Assembly: GCF_000161835.1 (NCBI RefSeq)
Contig: NZ_GG697169.2
Coordinates: forward strand, 667,852 to 731,851
Source of the DNA: Thalassobium sp. R2A62
GTDB lineage: Bacteria; Pseudomonadota; Alphaproteobacteria; Rhodobacterales; Rhodobacteraceae
Reading direction: 5' to 3'
Length of the DNA stretch: 64,000 nt
Positions 9,073-17,750 of the stretch are shown here, in pieces. The notes under the pieces are model-generated. The model had not been told where the DNA came from, ran no database searches, and was given only the letters and a program-made list of their open reading frames with translations. Both the position numbers and the translations under genes were made by a program. The first letter of the stretch is position 1. Each line of letters opens with the position of its first letter.

Positions 9073-9766
9073 TGCGGTGGTCCTTGAGAGAAATGACATC
9101 AACCGGCAACGGATCGGGGCGCACGTAACGCTCCATCCGGTCACGGCTTAGGTCCCAATGTTGGAGTGTGAGGTCAATCGCGAGCGCGCCTTCGCCAGCC
9201 TCAATGGCCGCGATCATCGCGTCGTGCTGTTCGATTGCTTTGAGAACCAACATCGTCTCGGCGGGTGCCGCGGGGCGATAAAACGTTTGGCTCATGCGGG
9301 TGTGATCGATTTGCAGTCGCGCAAGCGAGGCCAATAAATAAGTGTTTGAGGCCATATCACCGATAATCGCGTGGAATTTGTGATTGGCGAGCGCGGCCTC
9401 GGCCGCATCAGATGACTTGGCCGCTTTGGAGAAAGTCATCTGCGCCTGTTTCAGGTCATCCAACTGGGTGGCGGTGTGGTTTTCACAGGCCAGACGCCCG
9501 ATATTGGCGTAAACCATCGGGGCCGTCTGGAAAAAGGTGCGCAAGACGTCAATGTCCATCGACGCGACCTTCGCGCCACGGTTCTCGCTCATCACAACAT
9601 AACCTTCGCCTTGAAGGCGTTGCAGCACCTCGCGAAGTGGCGTGCGCGACATGCTGTAGTATTCAGACAAGCCCGCTTCGTCGAGATCATATCCCGGCTT
9701 AAGGTCAGTCGACAAAATGCGCCGACGCAAATCGGTCAAACAGGCAAGTTTTGTATATCGGTCCAT
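9062..9766 (-). CDS. GntR-family (FCD-type) transcription regulator
   Basis: A 234-residue regulator. The N-terminal winged helix-turn-helix includes DEAGLSEYYSMSRTPLREVL, typical of GntR, and the all-helical C-terminal half fits the FCD ligand-binding domain. The ATG at 9766 has GGAG about nine bases upstream; an earlier in-frame start at 9802 would place coding sequence over the operator. It is the first gene of the operon and sits directly behind the palindrome at 9784-9800, so self-regulation and control of the four downstream genes are likely. The effector is probably a substrate or product of the pathway. Confidence 0.9.
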   Translation of the reverse strand: MDRYTKLACLTDLRRRILSTDLKPGYDLDEAGLSEYYSMSRTPLREVLQRLQGEGYVVMSENRGAKVASMDIDVLRTFFQTAPMVYANIGRLACENHTATQLDDLKQAQMTFSKAAKSSDAAEAALANHKFHAIIGDMASNTYLLASLARLQIDHTRMSQTFYRPAAPAETMLVLKAIEQHDAMIAAIEAGEGALAIDLTLQHWDLSRDRMERYVRPDPLPVDVISLKDHRNAI

Positions 9767-9783
9767 GTGGAGCTCCAAGAATC

Positions 9784-9800
9784 GTATACAAAGTGTATAC
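9784..9800. promoter_or_regulatory. Perfect palindromic operator upstream of the GntR gene
   Basis: Two copies of GTATAC are separated by five bases (GTATAC-AAAGT-GTATAC). Each copy is itself palindromic, and their centres lie 11 bases apart, about one helical turn. The site ends 18 bases before the GntR start codon on the minus strand. FCD-type GntR proteins commonly bind short TTGTATACAA-like palindromes, so this is the likely autoregulatory operator. Confidence 0.72.
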
Positions 9801-10148
9801 ATTTTTTGAATCTGTCAACTGAACTAGGCTAGTGATGTTCTGATAGACAGACGGAGTAGTCAAAAATCATTGGCATGCAAACGCCGCTTTAATGGCGACC
9901 ACACTTTTTAGGGCCCTCAAAGCGGTCATTGGAGCACTACGCAGCATCGGTTGGATTGGGCTCAGAGCCGTCATTGAACGCCTTCCAAAAACGACCGTTT
10001 GTGACAACATCCAAATGAGTGCTCGCGGGCACCCTGTTTTCCGCAAAAGGTCATCGGCCCGAATGTCATCGAGGTCAGCTTCGTCCGCTTTGCCGCCATT
10101 GTGCATCTTCGCTGTTTTGCGTGATTTTATAGGCTCGGGCTGACTCAA
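9801..10148. other. 348-base gap with no recognised gene
   Basis: This lies between the operator of the minus-strand operon and the transposase remnant. Open frames on both strands are present but none has a recognisable family or ribosome site. It may hold decayed DNA from the insertion sequence, including its left end; I could not find a terminal inverted repeat. Confidence 0.4.
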
Positions 10149-10608
10149 TTGGGTGTGTCGAAACGCCCCACACCCCACCAGAGCGAGGTTGAGATGGTCA
10201 CGCTTGAGAGCCTGGTTCCTAATGATCACCTGCTGCGCAAGGTTGATGCTGTGATTGATTTTGGCTTCATCCGTGAACTGAATCAGGGGCTTTACTGCCT
10301 CGACCATGGCCGCCCGCCGATTGCGCCAGAGGTTTTGTTCAAGACCCTCAGCCGTCTCGTCTGGGCCGATGCGCGGGACCGCACCGATGCTAACCGACAG
10401 ACAGACTGGGGCAAGCGATTGTATACGCGACGAAAGGAAACGGTTGAATGCTCATTCGCAGATGCCAAGCAACTCTTCGGGCCTCGATACGCCCATTGTG
10501 CGAAGGCACACAGGTGTCAAATGCCAATGCCTGCTTGCCGCAACTGCCCAGAACATCAAGAAAATAGCAACGATCATGGACAGAAGACGCAAAATCAGTC
10601 CCGTCTAA
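10149..10608 (+). pseudogene. Decayed IS1182-type transposase
   Basis: The translation starts with residues typical of an IS1182/IS5-like transposase N-terminus (VTLESLVPNDHLLRKVDAVI, then HGRPPIAPEVLFKTL). It then jumps directly to a C-terminal part (RRKETVECSFADAKQLFG). The central catalytic part is missing, so there is a large internal deletion of several hundred bases. After about 10515 the conserved end (CLLAATAQNIKKIA) continues in another frame, showing a frameshift as well. The remnant cannot be active. It sits just upstream of the GntR operon and just beyond the MmgE/PrpD gene, marking an old insertion. Confidence 0.8.
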
Positions 10609-10660
10609 GGACTGAAGCTCACTCGTGCCCAAAACCCATCGCCAAATGGCGATCCCAAAG

Positions 10661-10690
10661 CAAAGCCCCGCCAGAATGTGACGGGGTTTG
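10661..10690 (-). terminator. Hairpin after the MmgE/PrpD gene
   Basis: CAAA-CCCCG arms pair with CGGGG-TTTG around a ten-base loop, with one bulged G. It stands 19 bases past the stop codon of the minus-strand gene. The T-tract is weak on both strands, so it may instead be part of the IS remnant. Confidence 0.5.
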
Positions 10691-10708
10691 TCAGTGGTCT
10701 GGCGGGCC

Positions 10709-11983
10709 CTACTGGCCCCGTTTTTCTGTCGCGATCAATGTCTCGAACAGTATGATGTCTTGTGCGTCACAGGCAGCCCGCAATTCTTCGGCAAACGAGC
10801 GTCCGACCAGAGCTGTCGCTTTGTGGTCTAGCTTGGATTTGATTGTGCTCGCCGGTATGGCCGCGGACAGGTCGTGTCGTGCAGTAGTCACGTCGCCGCC
10901 TCGGGTAACCCTTACGGTGGCCTGCATTTCGGTCAGATCAGAGTTCTCTGTAACGTCGATCCGGCCCCGAATATCAGCAAACTGGGCGGCACATTCATCC
11001 GTATAGGATGAGATTGCACCAGTATCCTCACCGTTGATCGCCATGGCGGCGGTTTGTCGATAGCTGAATTTGCATTCCAGCCCCGTACGCGGTGTCTCGA
11101 TGTTGCAGACGCTCATCCATCTGGGGTGAGTTTCGATCTCTAGACGATCAAAATCTTGTGCAACATCTAGGGTGCTCAACGCTTCGAGCATGGCATGCAG
11201 CCCGTGGCAACAGGCGTGAAATTTGTAGTTGATTGTTTCAAAGCGCCAATTGGATCCAAGCTCTCGTAAGGCCGACGTATCTGCTTGCCCGTGGTGGGTT
11301 GGTCCAAAGCCCAAAGCTCCGGCCAATCCGTCATCACATGACATCAGGCCTGCCTTTGCCCACATCGCCGCCTCTACGCCTGTGCGTGCGGCGAGACCTG
11401 CGTTGAGCGGTTTTCCCATGGTCCCAAATTGACTTTTGAGCCCTGATGCCATGGTCGCGCATAAACCAATGGCAGCGATTGTTTGATCCAACGTTAAGCC
11501 GAGCAGACGCGCGACTGCCAACGTTGCCCCGAACGCACCCGCAGTGGCCGTCTGGTGGTATCCGATTTCATAGTGCTCGCGCCCGAACCATAGTCCGACC
11601 CGAACCGATGCCTCCATCCCAACCAAGGCGGCATCGACGCGCTCGCTCCATGTTTGTGTTTTGGCGACAGCGTGGACAGCAGACCAGACCGCGACCGAAG
11701 GGTGACCGATGTGACCAAAATGCGTGTCGTCAAAATCTAGCGCATGTGCGATTGTCCCATTGATCAGCGCAGCTGTGGCAGGATCATGTGCTTGACCGGA
11801 AAACGTGGGCTGATCGCCCGGCCCTGACTGCACTGCAGCCCAATTTTGAAAACCGCTATGCTGCCATCCGGCCACACCACAAATTGCCCAATCAAACAGA
11901 GACAGTTCACAAAATTCGCGCGCAGTACAGGCGCCGACAACTGGCGCATGTGCAAATTCCGCGAGAGTTCGCGTGATCGTCAT
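10709..11983 (-). CDS. MmgE/PrpD family protein
   Basis: A 424-residue member of the MmgE/PrpD fold, whose known members include 2-methylcitrate dehydratase and itaconate-related decarboxylases. The family N-terminal segment NGTIAHALDFDDTH with the following GHPS is clear near residues 95-115. C-terminal conserved parts such as KFHACCHG and LECKFSYRQTAAMA are also present. No prpB or prpC is nearby, so methylcitrate metabolism is not supported and the substrate stays open. The stop of the upstream Coq10-like gene overlaps its start by four bases. Confidence 0.87.
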   Translation of the reverse strand: MTITRTLAEFAHAPVVGACTAREFCELSLFDWAICGVAGWQHSGFQNWAAVQSGPGDQPTFSGQAHDPATAALINGTIAHALDFDDTHFGHIGHPSVAVWSAVHAVAKTQTWSERVDAALVGMEASVRVGLWFGREHYEIGYHQTATAGAFGATLAVARLLGLTLDQTIAAIGLCATMASGLKSQFGTMGKPLNAGLAARTGVEAAMWAKAGLMSCDDGLAGALGFGPTHHGQADTSALRELGSNWRFETINYKFHACCHGLHAMLEALSTLDVAQDFDRLEIETHPRWMSVCNIETPRTGLECKFSYRQTAAMAINGEDTGAISSYTDECAAQFADIRGRIDVTENSDLTEMQATVRVTRGGDVTTARHDLSAAIPASTIKSKLDHKATALVGRSFAEELRAACDAQDIILFETLIATEKRGQ

Positions 11984-12432
11984 GCCACCGCGCCATAGAG
12001 GTCCGCCGCGCGCCGTTCAAATGCACGCACGACCCTCTGCATCGCCTCGTTGAAGAACATGCCGGCCGCGCCCTGAAGAAGCTTGTTCTTGAATTCAAAA
12101 TCGACCGAAAATTGAACTTCGCACCCACCGTCGACGTCAGCAAAATTCCACTGGCTCTCGAGATAGGAGAAAGGGCCGTCGATATATTCGGTATCGATCT
12201 GCTTTGTTTCTGGCCAAAGGGCAACGCGGCTTCCGAATTTCTCGCGAAAGACTTTGAAGGAAATCACCAGATCAGCCAGCATGACCGTCTTGTCGCCCTC
12301 ATCGGTCGTGGACCTGATTCGCGCAGCCGCTGTCCAAGGCAAGAACTTGGGGTAATTCGCGACATCAGCCACAAGGTCATACATTTGGTCCGCCGTGTAA
12401 GGGAGGACACGTTTTTCAGAATGGCTGGGCAT
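11980..12432 (-). CDS. RatA/Coq10-type SRPBCC lipid-binding protein
   Basis: A 150-residue START-like (SRPBCC) protein. The N-terminus SEKRVLPYTADQMYDLVADV followed by YPKFLPW is the hallmark of the Coq10/RatA family. In many bacteria it binds ubiquinone precursors, while the E. coli homologue was described as an inhibitor of ribosome subunit joining; the ubiquinone role is more likely here. I chose the ATG at 12432 because the family begins there; the longer frame to 12504 adds unrelated residues. It overlaps the PrpD-type gene and is divergent from hpt. Confidence 0.88.
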   Translation of the reverse strand: MPSHSEKRVLPYTADQMYDLVADVANYPKFLPWTAAARIRSTTDEGDKTVMLADLVISFKVFREKFGSRVALWPETKQIDTEYIDGPFSYLESQWNFADVDGGCEVQFSVDFEFKNKLLQGAAGMFFNEAMQRVVRAFERRAADLYGAVA

Positions 12433-12502
12433 AGCGGTGCCTTTGGTCGTGACAGTCGGTGTAGATGTCGTAGAGTGGGGCCGCAAAATCAAGTGAGTTC
12501 TC

Positions 12503-13051
12503 ATGCCGCACCGTCCCTATATCATCGACCAAATGATCTCGGCCAAGTCCATTGCCGCGAAGATTGAAAACCTCGCCCGCGAGATCGAACAAGAGTTTCA
12601 AGGCACTGACAAGCTCGTCGTTGTTGGGCTCTTACGAGGAAGCTTTGTATTCATCGCAGATCTTGTGCGCGAATTGGATTTACCCGTTGAGGTCGATTTC
12701 CTAGAGGCTTCATCCTATGGTGATGGCATGGAGAGCAGTAGAGAAGTCCGCATTTTCAAAGACTTACGCGGCGCCATTGAAGGTCGTGATGTTCTGGTGG
12801 TCGAAGATATCATCGACACTGGTCACACGTTGGCACATGTCCACGACTACTTGGAAACGAAACACCCCGCGTGTTTGAAATCTATCGCGTTGCTCGACAA
12901 ACCGGCACGCCGCGAAGTTGATTATCGTGCGTCATGGACTGGTTTTGAAATTCCTGACGAATTCGTGGTTGGCTACGGCATCGATTTTGCCCAACGCAAT
13001 CGCAACTTGCCCTATATCGGAAAAGTCCGGTTTACCGACGAAGATGGCTGA
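12503..13051 (+). CDS. hpt: Hypoxanthine phosphoribosyltransferase
   Basis: A 182-residue purine-salvage enzyme that joins hypoxanthine or guanine to PRPP. The PRPP-binding motif [13 protein letters not shown] lies at residues 98-109, and [12 protein letters not shown] near residues 43-54 is the usual second loop. The length is normal. The gene is divergent from the Coq10-like gene with little space between the two starts, so their promoters overlap. A small membrane-protein gene follows after five bases. Confidence 0.93.
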   Translation: MPHRPYIIDQMISAKSIAAKIENLAREIEQEFQGTDKLVVVGLLRGSFVFIADLVRELDLPVEVDFLEASSYGDGMESSREVRIFKDLRGAIEGRDVLVVEDIIDTGHTLAHVHDYLETKHPACLKSIALLDKPARREVDYRASWTGFEIPDEFVVGYGIDFAQRNRNLPYIGKVRFTDEDG

Positions 13052-13056
13052 TTGCG

Positions 13057-13242
13057 GTGTTTAACCCCATCCATCTCCTGCGCATATCAAAATGGGCCCG
13101 ACATCCACCGGCGATGTGGCGGCTGAAACTTATTGTCGGTATCATCATTGCTTGCGCGATCATCTTTGTGATCGAACGCTATATCGGTTGGCCCGACGCG
13201 CTGTCGGTCGAGCCACGCGGCCCTCGGATCAAAACCTTTTAA
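13057..13242 (+). CDS. Small conserved membrane protein, unknown function
   Basis: A 61-residue protein with a GTG start five bases after hpt. One hydrophobic segment (about residues 24-42, [17 protein letters not shown]) is preceded by a basic N-terminus, which suggests a single-pass protein with its N-terminus in the cytoplasm. The pattern '[12 protein letters not shown]... [10 protein letters not shown]' recalls a short family found in Rhodobacterales. Its end overlaps the convergent lipA stop by four bases. No function is known to me. Confidence 0.7.
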   Translation: MFNPIHLLRISKWARHPPAMWRLKLIVGIIIACAIIFVIERYIGWPDALSVEPRGPRIKTF

Positions 13243-14198
13243 GCCTGACCAAGTTTTTTCAAACGGGCCTCGCGCAAACGGGCGAAATCGTCTCCAGCAT
13301 GGTATGACGAGCGGGTCAGTGGTGTTGCCGAAACCATCAAGAACCCTTTGCCGAACGCCGCCTTTTCATAGGCGGCAAATTCGTCAGGCGTCACAAAACG
13401 GTCGAGCACGTGGTGTTTTGGTGTTGGTTGAAGGTACTGACCGATTGTTAGGAAATCGATATCCGCCGCGCGCATGTCGTCCATGACTTGGATCACAGCT
13501 TGACGATCTTCGCCCAAGCCAACCATGATGCCGGATTTGGTGAACATCGATGAATCAAGCTCTTTGACACGTTGCAACAGCCGCAATGAATGGAAGTATC
13601 TCGCACCAGGGCGCACTTCTGGATAAAGGCCAGGCACCGTTTCAAGATTGTGGTTAAAGACATCGGGTTTGGCGGCCACCACCACCTCGAGCGCTTCTGG
13701 TGCGCACTTGATAAAGTCTGGTGTGAGAATTTCGATCGTCGTGGTCGGTGATTGGCGCCGCACTGCGCGGATTGTCTGGGCAAAGTGTTCCGCACCGCCA
13801 TCCTCGACGTCGTCTCGGTCAACGGACGTAATCACAACGTGGTTCAGTCCCAGCTTTTTGACCGCATCGGCCACACGACCTGGCTCGAACACATCCAATG
13901 ATTCTGGCGGCTTACCTGTTGCGATGTTGCAGAACGTACAGGCACGGGTACAGACTTCGCCCATGATCATCATGGTTGCGTGACCCTGCGACCAGCATTC
14001 GCCGACGTTCGGACAACCGGCTTCTTCGCATACGGTGACAAGCTTGTTCTCGCGCATGATGTCGCGGGTCTGCTTGTACCCATCCGAAGTCGGTGCCTTT
14101 ACACGAATCCAATCAGGCTTGCGTGGCTGGACAGTATCCGGACGCTTGGCCTTTTCGGGGTGACGCTGGCTTGGAATTTTCAGATCACGGGTCGCCAT
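13239..14198 (-). CDS. lipA: Lipoyl synthase
   Basis: A 319-residue radical SAM enzyme that inserts two sulfurs into octanoyl groups on lipoyl domains. Both iron-sulfur sites are visible. Cys57, Cys62 and Cys68 ([12 protein letters not shown]) bind the auxiliary cluster, and Cys83, Cys87 and Cys90 (CTRACTFC) bind the radical SAM cluster. The C-terminal RSSYHAG supplies the usual serine ligand. The length is normal. Confidence 0.97.
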   Translation of the reverse strand: MATRDLKIPSQRHPEKAKRPDTVQPRKPDWIRVKAPTSDGYKQTRDIMRENKLVTVCEEAGCPNVGECWSQGHATMMIMGEVCTRACTFCNIATGKPPESLDVFEPGRVADAVKKLGLNHVVITSVDRDDVEDGGAEHFAQTIRAVRRQSPTTTIEILTPDFIKCAPEALEVVVAAKPDVFNHNLETVPGLYPEVRPGARYFHSLRLLQRVKELDSSMFTKSGIMVGLGEDRQAVIQVMDDMRAADIDFLTIGQYLQPTPKHHVLDRFVTPDEFAAYEKAAFGKGFLMVSATPLTRSSYHAGDDFARLREARLKKLGQA

Positions 14199-14283
14199 GG
14201 ACGGGCTCCTCTTGGGTGTTTGGCTATAGGTAAGCCGCCCTTCCCCAAAAGTCTAGAAATGCCCGCCATGCATCAGCATCATA

Positions 14284-15442
14284 TCATCCGATTAGTGGTC
14301 CGTGCTTGCCGTAACGTTCCTCGAAATGGCGTCTAAGACGTTCCAAAGCGATACGAAGGACAATTTTTCCAGACCGAGCTGACCATCCCAGTTCGCGTTC
14401 GGCGGTTTCTAACCATTCTAGAAAACAACAGCAGCGTAGGATTACGTCGCCTAACCCCGGCCCCAAGTCCGCCAGCGCCAATCGAACGCGATTGCGGGCG
14501 CCTGCAGCCCCTAGTTCGGGCTCAATCCGGTCCGCGTCACTCGCGACCAGATATTGATCCCAGTCGCCGGGTTGATTCTTACCCATTTGGGCAAGCTCAA
14601 AGTCCTCGCGCAGCCTTTCGCCCGCTGTCACCAATTCGTCGCGCAAGAACGGTCTGCCGTCTTTTTCACGACGACGAGACAATCCAGTCAGTGGGCTCTC
14701 CCCAAGATTATAGCGCATCCGGCGGGTCTCAGATTTTGTCGTAGGTGATGACACCAGACCAACCGGCTTTCCGTCAAAAACTGCTGGCGCTTCGGCCATT
14801 CCGTTTGTTTCACGGTCTTTATTGATCAATTTTTTCAGTGCTGCACGCCCCTGAGACGTGATATTATCTCGCGATATGCGCGCGTTTGGATCATCCAACG
14901 TCCGACAGGTGATCCAGTCCTTCAGGGCGAGCGTCTCGGCGACCACACGATCGACAATTGCGGTTCGGGTGCTCTGGCCCGATCGGCCATCCCGAACCAC
15001 CACAGCTTTGTCCATTTCTCTGGCGACGGCCAAAACAGCGCCCGTCTCCAAAAGCCTTTTGAGGACACGCAGCATGTCGTGGTCCAAGCGTTCGTCTATC
15101 AATAATATCGGGGCAAGGTTTCTGTGATTTGTTGTGTCCAGTCTTTAACTCGGCAGCCTTAAATTCGATTGTCATCGGTGTTCCATCCCTTCGTGTTTCG
15201 ATACGCGTACGATCTAAATGCTCCGCGTCCAGCTTGCGCAGGGCATCGTCAATCAACGGATCATCACGGCGCTGCTCATAGCGGCGGACCTGACGCAAGA
15301 TTGTGGAAGCGTGACAGTTTGCGATGCGTGCTGGTGCACGTATCGAGAAACCTGTCTCTGTATGGAACAGATAATGTTGTTCGGCCATGGGCACCCAATC
15401 GGGTAGCCCATAGATACCGCGCGAACCCGTCGCGTGTGTCAT
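14284..15442 (-). pseudogene. DUF6456 helix-turn-helix regulator, interrupted by a frameshift
   Basis: The N-terminal part reads from the ATG at 15442: GLPDWVPMAEQHYLFHTETG, then a helix-turn-helix-like segment CHASTILRQVRRYEQRRDDP. The C-terminal part lies in another frame from about 15135 down to 14284 and ends in WSARSGKIVLRIALERLRRH, the DUF6456 signature. In Rhodobacterales these form one protein of about 370-380 residues. The two frames meet near 15110-15160 (LKTGHNKSQ in one frame, NLAPILLIDERLDHD in the other), so one indel separates them. No in-frame start is obvious for the second half except at 15102. It is either a recent loss or a sequence error. Confidence 0.8.
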
Positions 15443-15682
15443 TGCCTTTGTCCCTTCTGGTTCCGTGAACTGCTGTCCCCACGGCATAGTTATCCACAGA
15501 ATCATGCACACAACTTAAAATTGGAATTGTTACCTATTAGTTAGCGGTACGAGGGACCGGAAAGTTTGTTTCAAATTCGTAAACGTTGTTGAGAGGGGCC
15601 GTTCTCAGGGTTCTGCCACCGCGCAACGGGCATACAGCTATGGCACTTTGATCCAAGGTTTTGACAATCTGGGATAAATGAA

Positions 15683-15973
15683 ATGCAAGATATTCTGAGC
15701 GTAATTCGACAGCTCAAACGCCCCAAGCTGCTGATCCGTGCAGCCCGTTTTGGCGTCGATGATTATGACCGCGAACGTCATTTGGTCCGCATCCTGCGGG
15801 TACACCATTTGCCGGTGTCTGGCGACGCTTTGATGCGCCTCATGGATCTTGAAGAACGGCTAAATGATCTGCGAAAGGCCAATGAAGCGGGCTATTCCAC
15901 CGCACGCCATGTCGATATTCTGATCGCAATCATGGGTGAGGCGCGATTACTGCGCGCTGTAACCAGCGTCTAG
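15683..15973 (+). CDS. DUF6477 family protein
   Basis: A 96-residue protein with the Rhodobacterales DUF6477 pattern: an N-terminal 'LIRAARFGVDDYDRERHLVRIL' region and a charged helix 'LMDLEERLNDLRKANEAGYS' followed by a short helical tail. The family's role is not known to me. It is divergent from the DUF6456 gene with about 240 bases between, which must hold both promoters. It converges on the second MttB gene. Confidence 0.8.
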   Translation: MQDILSVIRQLKRPKLLIRAARFGVDDYDRERHLVRILRVHHLPVSGDALMRLMDLEERLNDLRKANEAGYSTARHVDILIAIMGEARLLRAVTSV

Positions 15974-16003
15974 CGACCGCGCCTGCCTGAAACCCTATAG
16001 CAT

Positions 16004-17548
16004 CTAGATAAAGGCGTCGGGCATCGATGCTTTCTTTGCCTCGACATAGTCACGCAGCGCCTGTTCGATTGCAGGGTCGAGCGTCGGTTGACGGTAGTTG
16101 TCCAATTGGAATTTGACCCGCGCCGAGGCGAGCGACTGACTGTCAAGCGCGCCCTCTTCGTCCCACGTCTCGAACGGTTTGTAGTCAAAGACGTCGGACC
16201 GCCAGAATGCATCCTTAAAGTTGCGTTGGGTGTGGTCGCATCCAAGATAGTGGCCCGACGGGCCGACCTCGCGGATGGCGTCCATGGCCTGACCATTCAC
16301 GTCGTGTTCGACGCCTTTGGCGATAGAGTGCAATGTGCCCAGTTGGTCAGCATCGAGAACAAATTTCTCGAATGACGCGACCAGTCCACCTTCGAGCCAA
16401 CCGCAAGAGTGCAGCATAAAGTTCACACCGCCCATGAGGGCCGCATTCAATGTATTTGCGGACTCGTATGCCGCCTGCGCATCAGGCAGTTTCGAGCCGC
16501 ACAGGCCCCCACCAGAACGGAACGGAAGACCCAAGCGGCGGGCGAGTTGTCCTGCCCCGTAGAGGATCTGTGTCGCTTCGGGCGTACCGAATGTCGGCGC
16601 GCCCGAGTTCATGTCGATGGAGGACACGAACGTGCCCATAATGACCGGCGCACCTGGGCGGATCAGCTGACTATAAGCGATCCCTGCCAGAACTTCTGCC
16701 AGAACTTGGGTCAGTGTTCCGATGACAGAGACCGGCGCCATTGCCCCGCCTACTATAAACGGCGACACGATACAGGCTTGGTTGTTTTTGGCGTAAACCT
16801 CGAGAGCACCCATCATAATGCTGTCAAACGTCAGAGGCGAATTGATGTTGATGAGCGAGGTCATAACAGTGTTCTCTTGGACAAACTCTTTGCCAAAAAG
16901 AATTTCGCACATCTCGACGCTGTCTTGGGCGCGGCTTGGTTCTGTCACTGACCCCATGAACGGTTTGTCAGAAAGCGTCATATGCGCCAGCAACATGTCG
17001 AGGTGACGCTTGTTCACGGGTACATCTGTCGGCTCGCACACTGTTCCGCCGGAATGGTGCAACCACTTGGACATGTACCCAAGTTTCACGAATTTTTCAA
17101 AATCAGCCATCGTGGCGTAGCGACGGCCACCTTCGACATCCCGAACAAACGGAGGGCCGTAGACAGGTGCCGCAACCATTGTGTTGCCACCGATCTCGAC
17201 GTTACGCTCTGGATTACGGGCATGCTGGACAAATTTGCGAGGTGCAGTCTCGCACAATTTGCGCGCCAGACCCTTGGGGATGCGAACCCGTTCGCCGTCA
17301 ATCGTCGCACCAGCCGCACGCCAGCGCTCTAGCGCTTCGGGGCAATCGATAAAGTTCACGCCGATTTCTTCTAGGACGATGTCGGCGTTGGCCTCGATAA
17401 TGTCCAACGCTTCGTCCGACAGATATTCGGTCAGCGGGATATTGCGTTCAATATACTTGGCTGTGTCTACGCTAACGGCTGTGCGTTCTGCGCGACGTGC
17501 GGCACCGCCGCCTCCGCGTACTCTGCGACGTGTTCCTGCTTCGGCCAT
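16004..17548 (-). CDS. Second MttB-family (non-pyrrolysine) methyltransferase
   Basis: A 514-residue paralogue of the methyltransferase at 5148-6698. It shares the same architecture: MDFEK/LDDLANF region, HSCGWLEGG and GPSGHYLGCDHT in the C-terminal half. No internal amber codon is present. The likely job is transfer of a methyl group from a quaternary or tertiary amine to a corrinoid protein. I chose the ATG at 17548; the longer frame needs a TTG start. The N-terminus is again Arg/Gly-rich (RRRVRGGGGAARR). It stands alone: guaA is divergent, DUF6477 convergent, and no oxidase or corrinoid protein is beside it. A palindrome lies just upstream. Confidence 0.88.
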   Translation of the reverse strand: MAEAGTRRRVRGGGGAARRAERTAVSVDTAKYIERNIPLTEYLSDEALDIIEANADIVLEEIGVNFIDCPEALERWRAAGATIDGERVRIPKGLARKLCETAPRKFVQHARNPERNVEIGGNTMVAAPVYGPPFVRDVEGGRRYATMADFEKFVKLGYMSKWLHHSGGTVCEPTDVPVNKRHLDMLLAHMTLSDKPFMGSVTEPSRAQDSVEMCEILFGKEFVQENTVMTSLININSPLTFDSIMMGALEVYAKNNQACIVSPFIVGGAMAPVSVIGTLTQVLAEVLAGIAYSQLIRPGAPVIMGTFVSSIDMNSGAPTFGTPEATQILYGAGQLARRLGLPFRSGGGLCGSKLPDAQAAYESANTLNAALMGGVNFMLHSCGWLEGGLVASFEKFVLDADQLGTLHSIAKGVEHDVNGQAMDAIREVGPSGHYLGCDHTQRNFKDAFWRSDVFDYKPFETWDEEGALDSQSLASARVKFQLDNYRQPTLDPAIEQALRDYVEAKKASMPDAFI

Positions 17549-17564
17549 ATCCCAAGTCCCCAAG

Positions 17565-17583
17565 AATGAAAGTCTGTTTCATT
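17565..17583. promoter_or_regulatory. Palindrome upstream of the second MttB gene
   Basis: AATGAAA and TTTCATT form perfect seven-base arms around GTCTG, centred about 26 bases upstream of the minus-strand start codon. Position and symmetry suggest a repressor or activator site. It does not match the GTATAC operator of the first MttB operon, so a different regulator would be involved. Confidence 0.4.
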
Positions 17584-17750
17584 TTCATACCGAAGCCACG
17601 AAACCACCGCGCGTGGTTTGCGCCATTCTGGACGCAAATGCGACATATGCCGCAAAGAAGCGCGAAAAGCCCCTTGTAGAGCGTATTTTCCGTCATGCCT
17701 ATTCGGACCCCCCTTGCGAGCCCTATCTATTGCCACTAGGAGGATGACGC

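Noticed and set aside
9867-10307. 146-codon minus-strand frame beside the IS remnant
   Set aside because: It overlaps the recognisable transposase remnant, and no part resembles a known protein.
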